A stretch of 64,000 nt of DNA from Kluyveromyces lactis (lineage: Eukaryota; Ascomycota; Saccharomycetes; Saccharomycetales; Saccharomycetaceae), in the NCBI RefSeq assembly GCF_000002515.2, contig NC_006040.1, positions 930,001-994,000 on the forward strand, in the 5' to 3' direction. Below the pieces are notes generated by a model. The model was not told the origin of the DNA. It did no database searches and worked only from the letters and a program-made list of their open reading frames with translations. Each line of letters begins with the position of its first letter. Position 1 is the first letter of the stretch. This document shows, piece after piece, positions 20,580 through 29,972 of the stretch. A program made the translations under genes and the position numbers.

Positions 20580-20718
20580 GCCCATAAATATACATTGCTG
20601 AAGTGCTTGATAGAATTGAAAAAATATCCTTAAACCGAGTAATATATGTTTGCGTATAAAATCTACATAGAAAATAATAGTAAAGACCGACACAACGTTG
20701 ATTCAGTCCATAATGCAA

Positions 20719-21097
20719 TCAAACAGCATGTTCTTTCAGCCCACCTAACGCATGAACCTCCTGGTCTTCTTCTATTTCAAGCCCCCAATTAAAATGTTGG
20801 TTCATTTCCTTGAATTTAGCGACAAACTCTTCTGGCAAATCCAAACTAAACCCATTGAATAATGTATATTCATGCGTTATAGTCCCATCAAGTTCATGTG
20901 CCACATTCACTAAATCATTGTAGTATTGGAAGCTGTCAGGATATATAACCATAAGTGAAGATACTGTATTTGACGATGACGATGATGATGTTAGTAAAGT
21001 TGAGAATTAAAGGGAAAAAAAAGGGTTAAGAAAATCCGTCCTTAAACATACACGAACTGGCCAACGCCGTTCCAATAAAAATAGGTGCAAATCTCAT
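20719..21097 (-). CDS. Intron-containing proteinase inhibitor I9 protein, YHR138C/Pbi2-like
   Basis: Two exons, 21097-21052 and 20963-20719, joined across an 88-bp intron give 96 residues. Exon 1 encodes a short hydrophobic signal-like start (MRFAPIFIGTALASS). Exon 2 continues SSLMVIYPDS and carries the inhibitor I9 fold, including GTITHEYTLFNGFSLDLP and EEDQEVHAL. S. cerevisiae YHR138C has the same arrangement: a signal peptide ending in ASSLSS, then IVTFPKT, then GKITHEYSLIKGFTVDLP. The family also includes Pbi2, the vacuolar proteinase B inhibitor. Without the intron the frame would start at an internal Met (20952) and lose both the signal sequence and the first beta strand. Position beside the ARO9 homologue agrees with YHR138C. 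Splicing is inferred from the motifs. Confidence 0.83.
20964..21051 (-). other. Spliceosomal intron of the YHR138C-like gene
   Basis: On the minus strand the intron begins with the consensus 5' site GTATGT (21051-21046), contains the perfect branch sequence TACTAAC (20996-20990) and ends in CAG (20964). The branch A to 3' end distance is 27 bases. Splicing occurs after the first base of a codon, which becomes Leu, and restores one open frame. Confidence 0.85.
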
Positions 21098-22048
21098 ATC
21101 TGCGGCTAATGCTTTGTTATTACTGTTGCTACTCTATTCTTTGTTCTTGCTAACAATCTCCCTTATCCTTCATATATCATGATTCATTATTCTTTTATAT
21201 GGATATCATATCTCATAGTGAGTATTTGGCAGAAGGAAAAACTGGTAATCAAAAAAAAACAACGTGATCATAAATTAATAAACGTTACCCGGTTTGAATC
21301 ACGTGTTAATCACGTTCTTGATAGCCCGCCCTGCGCCTTTCGTGTCGGCCCCCGTACGGCTTCCGTTTTTTTAGGTTCGTTTCGTTATTTTTCAACTGAT
21401 TTCATTCAATAGTTTCAATTTTTGTCGATTCCGAAGGTTTCCCTGTTCCCCACGTCAAGACAGTTGCAACTTTTTTGTGATGAGCCGTCGCCTTTATAGA
21501 TCACACCAGCGAAACAGCTTTTCACAAAGATACTTCTGTTCACTGTGTTATCCCATTTCGATAATTAATAGTAATGACTCTGGCAGTTTGGAAAGCTCAA
21601 TAGATTGATAAAAAAAAAACTGGTTCTTCAACTTAAAAGTTGCGCAAAGGAACGATGAAATATAGATCAGTTAAATAAGTGGTCTTCTCTGGAATACTAC
21701 AGTATTTTTTCGAATTACAATCCGTTCAATTATATAATTGTAGTTTATATATGGTCCGTACCGTAGTGAATCACCAAACCCTACCGCATCATGCTGGTAT
21801 TTGAGTCCTGTAGATCAATTTTCTTGCTATTTAATTGATCAAACCGTCTAATAGTTGTATTTATTTGGGATCGTAATCTTTTTTTTCCATTCCAATTGAC
21901 ATTAATATAAAAGGAATTCACTAGGATATTTTATATTTCAAGAAATATATCAAGTGAAACCACAGAGAAAGGGTTCAGATAACGTATAAGTAAGAGGTTA
22001 GAGGATTATCTTATTTATCTTGTTTATTTATATCCGCCCTAATCAAAG
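21098..22048. promoter_or_regulatory. Divergent region, inhibitor gene/LPD1
   Basis: 951 bp between divergent genes. A Reb1-type site TTACCCGG (21285-21292) lies 8 bp from a CACGTG box (21300-21305), both about 200 bp from the inhibitor start. An 8-bp inverted repeat GATCAATT/AATTGATC (21813-21820 and 21833-21840) lies nearer LPD1. No gene seen. Confidence 0.5.
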
Positions 22049-23530
22049 ATGTTGAGATTCAATTCTACCCGTTCCTTTAGCTCTTCTGCTCTTTTGAAAA
22101 CCGTTACTAAGAAGCACGACTTGGTCGTTATTGGTGGTGGTCCAGGTGGTTACGTTGCTGCTATCAAGGCTGCTCAACTCGGTTACGATGTTGCTTGTGT
22201 TGAGAAAAGAGGTAGACTAGGTGGTACTTGTTTAAACGTTGGTTGTATCCCATCCAAGGCTTTGTTGAACAATTCTCACCTATACCATCAAATGAAGACG
22301 GATGCTAAGCAAAGAGGTATTGATATCAACGGTGAAATCAACATTAACGTTGCTCAATTTCAAAAGGCTAAGGACACTGTCGTCAAGCAATTGACTGGTG
22401 GTATTGAAATGTTGTTCAAGAAGAATGGTGTCACTTACTACAAAGGTTTAGGTGCCTTTGAAACTGACAAATCCGTTAAGGTTCTTCCTGTGGAAGGTCT
22501 GGAAGGTTCCGTTACTGAAGATCACCTCTTGGAAAGTGACAGGATTATTGTTGCCACTGGTTCTGAAGTGACTCCATTCCCAGGTATCACCATTGATGAG
22601 GAAAGAATCGTTTCTTCTACTGGTGCTCTTTCCTTGAAAGAAATCCCAAAGAAATTGGCTATCATCGGTGGTGGTATCATCGGTTTAGAAATGGGTTCAG
22701 TTTACTCCAGATTGGGTTCTAAGGTCACTGTGATCGAATTCCAACCTCAAATTGGTGCTACCATGGATGGTGAAGTCGCTCAAACTACTCAAAAGATTTT
22801 GAAGAAACAAGGTCTCGACTTTAAGTTGAGCACCAAGGTCTTGTCTGCCTCCAGAAACGGTGACGTCGTTGACATCGAAGTCGAAGGTGCCAAGAATGGT
22901 AAGAAGGAATCTCTCCAAGCTGATGTCTTGTTGGTCGCTGTCGGCAGAAGACCATACGTCGCTGGTTTGAACGCTGAAAAGATCGGTTTGGAAGTCGACA
23001 AGCGTGGTAGATTGGTCATTGATGAACAATTATCCACCAAATTCCCACACGTCAAGGTTATCGGTGATGTTACCTTCGGTCCAATGTTGGCTCACAAGGC
23101 TGAAGAAGAAGGTATCGCTGCTGCCGAATACTTCAAGGTCGGCCACGGTCATGTCAACTACGGTAACATCCCGGCTGTCATGTACTCCCACCCAGAAGTC
23201 GCTTGGGTCGGTAAGACCGAAGAACAATTAAAGGAAGCTGGTATTCAATACAAGATTGGAAAGTTCCCATTCATCGCTAACTCTAGAGCTAAAACCAACA
23301 TGGACACCGAAGGTTTCGTTAAGATTTTGATCGACGCAGAATCTGAACGTTTACTAGGTGCTCACATCATTGGTCCTAACGCTGGTGAAATGATCGCTGA
23401 AGCCGGTTTAGCATTGGAATACGGTGCTTCTGCTGAAGACATCGCTAGAGTTTGTCACGCTCATCCAACTCTATCCGAAGCTTTCAAGGAAGCTAACTTA
23501 GCTGCTTACGCCAAGCCAATCAACTTCTAA
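22049..23530 (+). CDS. LPD1: Dihydrolipoamide dehydrogenase, mitochondrial (Lpd1)
   Basis: A 493-residue flavoprotein disulfide reductase. The first about 20 residues are basic and Ser-rich ([16 protein letters not shown]), a typical mitochondrial presequence. The FAD motif GGGPGG is at about 29-34, the redox cysteines are Cys61 and Cys66 in [13 protein letters not shown], the NAD-binding GGGIIGLE follows near 211, and the active-site HAHPTLSE is near the C-terminus. It is the shared E3 subunit of pyruvate, 2-oxoglutarate and branched-chain dehydrogenase complexes and of glycine decarboxylase in the matrix. KGD4, which links this E3 to the 2-oxoglutarate dehydrogenase core, is encoded elsewhere in the window. 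Codon use is strongly biased, suggesting high expression. Confidence 0.97.
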   Translation: MLRFNSTRSFSSSALLKTVTKKHDLVVIGGGPGGYVAAIKAAQLGYDVACVEKRGRLGGTCLNVGCIPSKALLNNSHLYHQMKTDAKQRGIDINGEININVAQFQKAKDTVVKQLTGGIEMLFKKNGVTYYKGLGAFETDKSVKVLPVEGLEGSVTEDHLLESDRIIVATGSEVTPFPGITIDEERIVSSTGALSLKEIPKKLAIIGGGIIGLEMGSVYSRLGSKVTVIEFQPQIGATMDGEVAQTTQKILKKQGLDFKLSTKVLSASRNGDVVDIEVEGAKNGKKESLQADVLLVAVGRRPYVAGLNAEKIGLEVDKRGRLVIDEQLSTKFPHVKVIGDVTFGPMLAHKAEEEGIAAAEYFKVGHGHVNYGNIPAVMYSHPEVAWVGKTEEQLKEAGIQYKIGKFPFIANSRAKTNMDTEGFVKILIDAESERLLGAHIIGPNAGEMIAEAGLALEYGASAEDIARVCHAHPTLSEAFKEANLAAYAKPINF

Positions 23531-23907
23531 TTTTTCTTGATAAAGCGAAGTGGAAAAAAAAAATTGCGGATAATTGAAGCTGCTTGATATCAATAACTAT
23601 AATAAGCTACTTAACAATGGTACGTCGTATCCAGTTGTCGTCTATTTTTTTTTTTATTTATCTCGCCATCTGAAGCATCTTTCTTCTTATATATTCCTCG
23701 AATCATTCTTTGATTTCAAACTATACATTGAAAAGTAAAGATTATCAAAAATAAATAGTAAACACGTATAATATATTTAACGTAAATGATATGAAATGTT
23801 TGTAAACGAATTCTCAGAACATTCTCAGCTTGTGTGTAATAGGCACCACATCGTTATATCAAAAAAAGAGATCATTGGTCCAGAATGAACAGGGGAAATA
23901 AAAAGAT
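23531..23907. other. Intergenic LPD1 to tRNA
   Basis: 377 bp of T- and A-rich sequence holding the LPD1 3' end and the tRNA 3' flank. A T run at 23647-23656 is the only clear structure. Confidence 0.5.
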
Positions 23908-23980
23908 TGGACGAGTCCGGAGTCGAACCGAAGACCTCTCCCATGCTAAGGGAGCGCGCTACCAACTACGCCACACGCCC
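23908..23980 (-). tRNA. tRNA-Ala (anticodon AGC)
   Basis: A 73-base tRNA on the minus strand. The acceptor starts GGGCGTG at 23980 and pairs with the 3' end. The anticodon loop CTTAGCA sits in a CTCCC/GGGAG stem and reads AGC, and the T-arm contains GGTTCGACTCC (B box). The sequence is nearly that of S. cerevisiae tRNA-Ala(AGC). No intron; CCA is not encoded. Confidence 0.96.
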
Positions 23981-24238
23981 TAATTTCTTATTAACAAGAG
24001 TTTTGAGTGAACCATCACCACTCCGTGTAAACATGATTTTCTATTTATATCATTACGTTTCACAATACTAACTTATAACGCATTTTGACCATTCAAATCT
24101 TATTCAGAAGCAAGAAAGATGGAAACATGGTCAGTGAAGTACCCTTGGAACAAAAATAGGCCCTAATCTATAAATTTACTACATACTCAAATTTTGAATA
24201 TATAGGTTTTGCATAACAGGTTTGACTATCTATCAATA

Positions 24239-25786
24239 CTATTCCTTCATAGATTCCAACAATATCAACATGAAAGTTGGAATTAGTAAGTTATCATTCA
24301 AAGTACTATTACCTTCCAAGATGCCAGCTAGGAAACATACAAGAACCAAATTCATGAACGACACCTCGGTGAAAAAGTTAAAGTAAACTTTCATAATCAC
24401 TGTAGTTATGCCAGTAGCTGCAATGAATGCAAAAGTGCCCTCGAAAGTTTTACAAGTATTTGGCCATCTGTTTCTTCCAAATTTTTTACCAATAATGGAA
24501 GCCAATGAATCACCTACGCCTAGCGAGATGATACCGATAATGGAACCATTGATCAAAAAGGGCAAAGAGATACCGATAATGAAATAAAGGTAGGAAATAA
24601 TGATTGGCCCCTTTTCATCTCTGAAGTCAGCGAAAGATCTCAAATGTTTGTCCAAATAGTGTCCCACTGGGTAAATATGTAGGAAACGAATGTACTCGAC
24701 AATGAGAAAAAGGTTTACAGTTCCAGCCAACGCAATTTTCACAAAATTTGAATCCATCATGATTGCCGGAATCAAGAGGGGTAAGATTGCAAAATGCCAA
24801 ACTTTTCTTGACGTATTCAAAGACCAATTAGATTTCAACGCAAACACACTGGGCAACAACAATAATGCAGAACCTAACCAGATCCCCATTATTTTCAGTC
24901 TGATCATAGAGGAACCGATGTAATCTATAAGCCATGTGAACGGTGGGACATTGTTAATGATGAGATTCGTTTGGATATAATACGAAAATCCCACAACAAT
25001 CATTGGCAACAAGAGTAAGGTTCGGATCCACCGAGTAGCACCCACACTTTCCAGGCCGTACGACACTGCGGAAGTGACAGTTACCAAGACGATAAAACTT
25101 GTAAAGCATACTTGGAAAACTTGGAAATAAATAGAGTCAGACTCAACGAGGGCCAAAATATCAGTGCAAAGAAGAGCGAACATATGACACTCGGTCTTGT
25201 CTAAAGATTTCAATTTGGAAGTCTTATAAAGACCAAATATGAAGAAATAATTCAAAACCAATGCCTTAACATCGTTGGCAATGTTAGCAGATCCGTCGTC
25301 TCCCATCAGAAGAAATATTATCTGCAATGGGATCTTGAAAAAGACAGATATATCACTAATGGAAAAGGCCAAAACGGTATTCAGCAGTAGATATTGTGGC
25401 ACAAATAGTGTAGAAAGTAGCAACTGCATGTAAAATAAATATATCGTATTGAATGTTGGAAGAGTGTTGACTCCCAAATTAGTCCTGGTCGCAGACATCC
25501 ATAAATTAACAACATATGCCATCAATACTGACGTGACCATAGAAAATTGCTGCGAGAACCATGGTTCCGAACCATACTTCGCATACACTAGATGCGAACT
25601 AAGCCCCAATATGGTTAATTGAATCACTCTATCAGCCTCAAATACCTTGTCCAACACCTCGGAAATGATACTATCACGTGACAAATTGCCTTTAGATCCG
25701 CTGTTTACATTTGAGTTCTCTTTAGAATATACATTTCCAACGCCTAAATCCGAGGTAGCACCTTTAGCTAACGTGGAAGTTGGCAT
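24239..25786 (-). CDS. SEC59: Dolichol kinase (Sec59)
   Basis: A 515-residue polytopic membrane protein with more than ten hydrophobic segments. The C-terminal block GVGDSLASIIGKKFG...WPNTCKTFEG matches the CTP-binding region of dolichol kinases. The enzyme phosphorylates dolichol with CTP in the ER membrane, supplying dolichyl phosphate for N-glycosylation, O-mannosylation and GPI anchors. Length agrees with S. cerevisiae Sec59 (519). Synteny agrees: SEC59, BUD22 and ERG5 are consecutive there (YMR013C-YMR015C) and here, although here a 2.46 kb gap separates the first two. Confidence 0.93.
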   Translation of the reverse strand: MPTSTLAKGATSDLGVGNVYSKENSNVNSGSKGNLSRDSIISEVLDKVFEADRVIQLTILGLSSHLVYAKYGSEPWFSQQFSMVTSVLMAYVVNLWMSATRTNLGVNTLPTFNTIYLFYMQLLLSTLFVPQYLLLNTVLAFSISDISVFFKIPLQIIFLLMGDDGSANIANDVKALVLNYFFIFGLYKTSKLKSLDKTECHMFALLCTDILALVESDSIYFQVFQVCFTSFIVLVTVTSAVSYGLESVGATRWIRTLLLLPMIVVGFSYYIQTNLIINNVPPFTWLIDYIGSSMIRLKIMGIWLGSALLLLPSVFALKSNWSLNTSRKVWHFAILPLLIPAIMMDSNFVKIALAGTVNLFLIVEYIRFLHIYPVGHYLDKHLRSFADFRDEKGPIIISYLYFIIGISLPFLINGSIIGIISLGVGDSLASIIGKKFGRNRWPNTCKTFEGTFAFIAATGITTVIMKVYFNFFTEVSFMNLVLVCFLAGILEGNSTLNDNLLIPTFMLILLESMKE

Positions 25787-28248
25787 ATTAAGTTTGATTG
25801 CTTACTTAAAATCCATTCGTAACCATAACCAGAAGGCACCTAACTGTTTATTTCGGTGAATGTGTTTACTGCATTAAACAGGTCATAAACCATATATTAT
25901 GATCAGATTTCGTCTAATGGAAAAAGACGAAATTTCCTGAAAGCAGTACAACCGGCGATCTGCCAGCCCTCAACTGGTGACGGGCACCACGAGATCCGGG
26001 TAATGAATATCTTTTCATTCTGAAAAATTTTTATTTAAGAAAAATTTTTCTGTTACAATTAATCTGCTCGACTTCTAACCACTATTTGTTTCTAACTAGC
26101 TTACGTTATAAGTTTATTCTAAATGCTCTATCATCAAGCACAAGATAGAAGGGTGTATTCCACCCCTCCGTTTTACTACTATGTTAGTAACTCTATTAAA
26201 AACGAGTTACTAGCACGTTAGGAAGTGAAGAAAGTTTATTTTGTGTGTGTTATCTGCGATTGATGGTTGCTATCCCATTATTTGTTTCTTTATTGTGTTT
26301 TGTACGATAAAGCATTGTTATGTGATCACTTGTGATGACTTCATTTCAAAATACAAACTAGAGTTTCTGAATAAAAATTTATGATTAGAAACGAATGCAA
26401 ATAAACTGAAGACCCACATATTATGTGATGTCCGTACCTGAAGAAACGACAGTATTTGGAAACGGATAATGGGATACCTTGTACGTGTTTCAATCCCGTT
26501 GATATAGCGATAGTTTTCTTTTCATTACAGTTGTAATGGACAGCCATCAAAAGGTGGATAGATGAAGGAATTTTCCTTTATCTGTTACCTCTTCATAGAT
26601 ACACACATATCAATCGATTTACTATGATGATCCTTACAAAAACAAAAGCTGGAATTACTGGCTGAAAGACTACGTGTTGATAAGTTTTTGGCAATAAGAC
26701 TGATTAATCGATTGATATAGTGAATTCTTTTTTCATTTTCCCTGGAGATCAACTTCACTCCAGACTCTACTAACTATTTATTCACTTTATCAAAAGAATT
26801 ATTACAAGCTAAACGAGAAACCTTGGCATGAATATGCCGATACCCAAGAACAGACGTTCTTGAAAATGATTCAAAGAGAATACAGAGTGTTTTCATTACT
26901 ATTTGAAATGAGGAGTCATAGCACTGGGCACTGAAATATTTAAAAAATATGAGTGACACCGCTTTTTATGGTAGGCCTCAGAAACCTGCCGTGACTGATC
27001 AAATAGGTCCTTTCCTAGACCTATTAGTTGTCCATTTGTTTACTAATGTCTCTGTAGTCCCTCAGAATCATTTCTTTCGTTTTCACTTTTAATAGCACCT
27101 TTTTTTTGGAGAATGTTTCGAATATTCTGCGTCGAATGATGAGCTTTTATAGATGACGAGTCTGACTATTCAGTTGAAGACACAACTATTTTAATACCAT
27201 TCATGCATTTCTGACTCTTGATTCTTGTATTCGATTCAATTTTCAAAAAAATTTAAAGATGCAAGCACTATAACTCAGTTCATCCTCCGGAAGAACACAC
27301 AAGGTTTAGACCTAGACTCTGAACAATTCACGATTGAAAAGCATAGGAATGAGTTCATTCCAAAGGAGAAGAGGTCATACAGTCATGTACTCGTGATGAA
27401 AAAGTTTTTAAAAATTGACAAGCATATGTCTTAATCTTTTAGTGACGACAAACTTTAACCGTCTGATATTGAATGTGATATTTTCTCCCTGCTTTAATTC
27501 TGTTCAGAAGTTTTAGCCTTTCCATGAGGAGTTCACCACAGCTCCTTACAACACACAATTCGGTTGTTTTCGTTTGTTCCTGTTGGAGAATGTTTATGAT
27601 GATTATCCACTTTTCACGACGGTCAGCTGTTATCCCCGAAATGTTTATTTGGGGATGTTGATGATATTTTGCCTGTGACAGGGCGTGGTACTGATTTCTA
27701 ATTCTCCAATCAGTCTATTTTTCCGTTTTTACCCATTCGAACTCTTGATCTTGTAGTCGCTTCTCTACTCTTGAAACGCTAAAGCATAATCGTAATTTTA
27801 GTTTGAGGACAAACTAGTTCTGATATGTTAGATATTTGAAGTGATGATTGTACGTTTTTGAAGGAGATTCGCTCAATGACTAAACCTTCTTAAATAATTT
27901 TTCGATTTGCATGTCAGTCTGATCATATTTTGGTATTTTAAACATATACGAAATCTCATTTGCAATTGCAATCACTTTAGTAACTTGTATACAAATATTT
28001 AACTTAAATATGATACGCAGTGCTGTTCAACTCCAAACCTCATGCTGAAGTTTGTGGTCGTATTTTATTTATCAATGTATTTTCTTTCCATAATTCTATA
28101 TTTCTTATTAAACTTTCCTTTAATATTCTTGCAGAAAATTTTCCAAGAGCTCATCGCATAAGAAATAGCATCTCATCGATTCAACGACGAAGACACCGGC
28201 TCAGTTAAGTACGGTCAACCGAAACCAAGCACTTTGAGTTTGATAGAT
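25787..28248. other. Gene-free gap SEC59-BUD22
   Basis: 2,462 bp between divergent genes, the largest gap in the window. All open frames are under 70 codons, overlap on both strands and show no domain. A Reb1-type CCGGGTAA is at 25996-26003 near SEC59, and ribosome-biogenesis elements lie close to BUD22. A 13-bp direct repeat TTGGAGAATGTTT is at 27106-27118 and 27583-27595. I found no tRNA, snRNA or telomerase-template signature, but an unconserved RNA gene or a decayed gene cannot be excluded. Confidence 0.5.
28135..28157. promoter_or_regulatory. RRPE and PAC elements of BUD22
   Basis: AAAATTTT at 28135-28142 (RRPE core) is followed by AGCTCATCGC at 28148-28157, the exact reverse complement of the PAC element GCGATGAGCT. 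The pair, in this order and about 100 bp before the ATG, is typical of yeast ribosome-biogenesis genes (Stb3 and Dot6/Tod6 sites). Confidence 0.75.
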
Positions 28249-29682
28249 ATGGGTAAAGATAATCTGATTTTCAAGCTGGACAATTTGGAATACCAAATTC
28301 ATTATATGAACAATGAAGCTGAACAGTTCCAACCAAGGTTCAAGCAAACTTTGCAGTTCTTCAACTCGAAGAGCAGAAAGACTAATAAGAAAGTTACTAA
28401 ATTGTTAGAAGCTGCTGACAAGCAAAAAATAAATGGTGAAATCAGCTCACTTCGATTGAAGATTCTTGACCAAAAAATTCATCATGTTTTGCAAAGGTTG
28501 CAGACTCACTGGATAAAAAATCCTCTTATTTTAAGAGAACCAGAGGTCGCCAAGATTGGTGCTGAACAGTTTATCAAATATATGTCATACAGCAAGCTAG
28601 TGAAGCTTACAATGTCTTTAATGGGTGGGAACAAAACATGTCCAGAATGGTTCCGCGAGCATGAGTTTTACCAAATCAGTAACGATAAGACAAATGAACT
28701 GAACCCAAGTCGAATCTATAATGGGGTCTTTTCGAAGAACAAGCTTAATTCATTGGTCTCAAAACTTCTGAATAATAAGAACGTAAAAGATCTCATACAG
28801 ACATATGAAAATGGTATTCATGTAATTCTCAATGAAAAGGATAAGATTCAGAAGGATACCACTACAGCTTCTACCAAGCAGTCCAAAACAAAATCGGAAG
28901 ATACATCAACTGATAAAAACATCGATGGAGTGTCAAAAACGGAGAAAGGCGCTACAGAATCTGAATCTGAATCTGATTTATTAGAAGAAAATTCAGAAAG
29001 GGAAGCTCCTGAACTTGATTCAGAAACAGAAGAGTTACTTTCAAAACAATACGATGGTTTATTAGTGGGATCTGATGAGGAAAGTGAACCAGAATTTCAA
29101 TTGGACCCAACGATAGACTATAACCAGGTGACTGATGAAGAAGACAAAGAGGAATATTCTGCTGATGAGGATGACGAGGAAAATTCGGATTCAGACTCCG
29201 GAGAGCCCTCTAACAAGAAGCCTAAATATAATCTACCTGAGTTAATGAACGGTTACATTAGTGGCGATGAGGAGGAAGATTTGGATGATAAGGTAGCAAG
29301 AAAGCAAATCGCAGCTGTGCCTGTGAAGAAGAACCGTAGAGGACAAAGAGCTAGACAAAAAATCTGGGAGAAGAAGTACGGTTCACAAGCTAAGCATGTC
29401 CAAAGACAGCTTGAGAAAGAACATAAAGAACGTGAAACAAGACAACAGGAATACGAACAAAGACAAGCAAAACGTGAGGCAAAAGCAGCCCAATTAGCGG
29501 AACAACAGAGGAAGCGCGTTTCTCAATACAACTCTCAAAGTTCAACTTCTAACATACCGCCACCACCACAACCGGTCATTACAGCTGATAAGCCTATCCA
29601 TCCATCCTGGGAGGCTAAGAGGATTGCCGAAGAGAAACAGAAGAACGTTAAGTTCCAAGGTAAAAAGATTACCTTTGGTTGA
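28249..29682 (+). CDS. BUD22: Ribosome biogenesis protein Bud22
   Basis: A 477-residue nucleolar-type protein. The frame extends five codons upstream only from a TTG, so the ATG at 28249 (MGKDNLIFKLDNLEYQ) is chosen. The N-terminal 200 residues are helical and basic, the middle (about 205-330) is very acidic with SESESD and DDEENSDSDSG tracts, and the end is basic and coiled (HKERETRQQEYEQRQAKREAK), finishing with the conserved HPSWEAKR...VKFQGKKITFG. S. cerevisiae Bud22 (519 residues) acts in the small-subunit processome. Synteny with SEC59 and ERG5 and the PAC/RRPE promoter support the name. The original bud-site phenotype is probably indirect. Confidence 0.88.
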   Translation: MGKDNLIFKLDNLEYQIHYMNNEAEQFQPRFKQTLQFFNSKSRKTNKKVTKLLEAADKQKINGEISSLRLKILDQKIHHVLQRLQTHWIKNPLILREPEVAKIGAEQFIKYMSYSKLVKLTMSLMGGNKTCPEWFREHEFYQISNDKTNELNPSRIYNGVFSKNKLNSLVSKLLNNKNVKDLIQTYENGIHVILNEKDKIQKDTTTASTKQSKTKSEDTSTDKNIDGVSKTEKGATESESESDLLEENSEREAPELDSETEELLSKQYDGLLVGSDEESEPEFQLDPTIDYNQVTDEEDKEEYSADEDDEENSDSDSGEPSNKKPKYNLPELMNGYISGDEEEDLDDKVARKQIAAVPVKKNRRGQRARQKIWEKKYGSQAKHVQRQLEKEHKERETRQQEYEQRQAKREAKAAQLAEQQRKRVSQYNSQSSTSNIPPPPQPVITADKPIHPSWEAKRIAEEKQKNVKFQGKKITFG

Positions 29683-29972
29683 TCCTGATAGCATAGATGT
29701 TTATCCGCTCAATATAAAATATATATAAATATATGTATTTATTTAAATATTTGATAGAAGATTTGGTAGTATTTGAAGTAGTATCACAATAGAAGAAATG
29801 TTTTTAAAATATCCTTTTTAGAAAGGAGTAACGAATGTTGTTGGGAAAGTCTTGACATAAAATCTTCTCAACGTAACACAAATGGAAAGAATAATAAATG
29901 ATAAATGATGAATTTACAAAAAAGTCTTTTGTTTTTCTATGTCCTTAGTTTGTAAGAGAACATTAAACTGTT

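Noticed and set aside
25787-28248. Centromere in the large SEC59-BUD22 gap
   Set aside because: K. lactis centromeres need a CDEI box, about 160 bp of extremely AT-rich CDEII and a CDEIII with a TTTCCGAA-type core; I did not find this combination here or elsewhere in the window.
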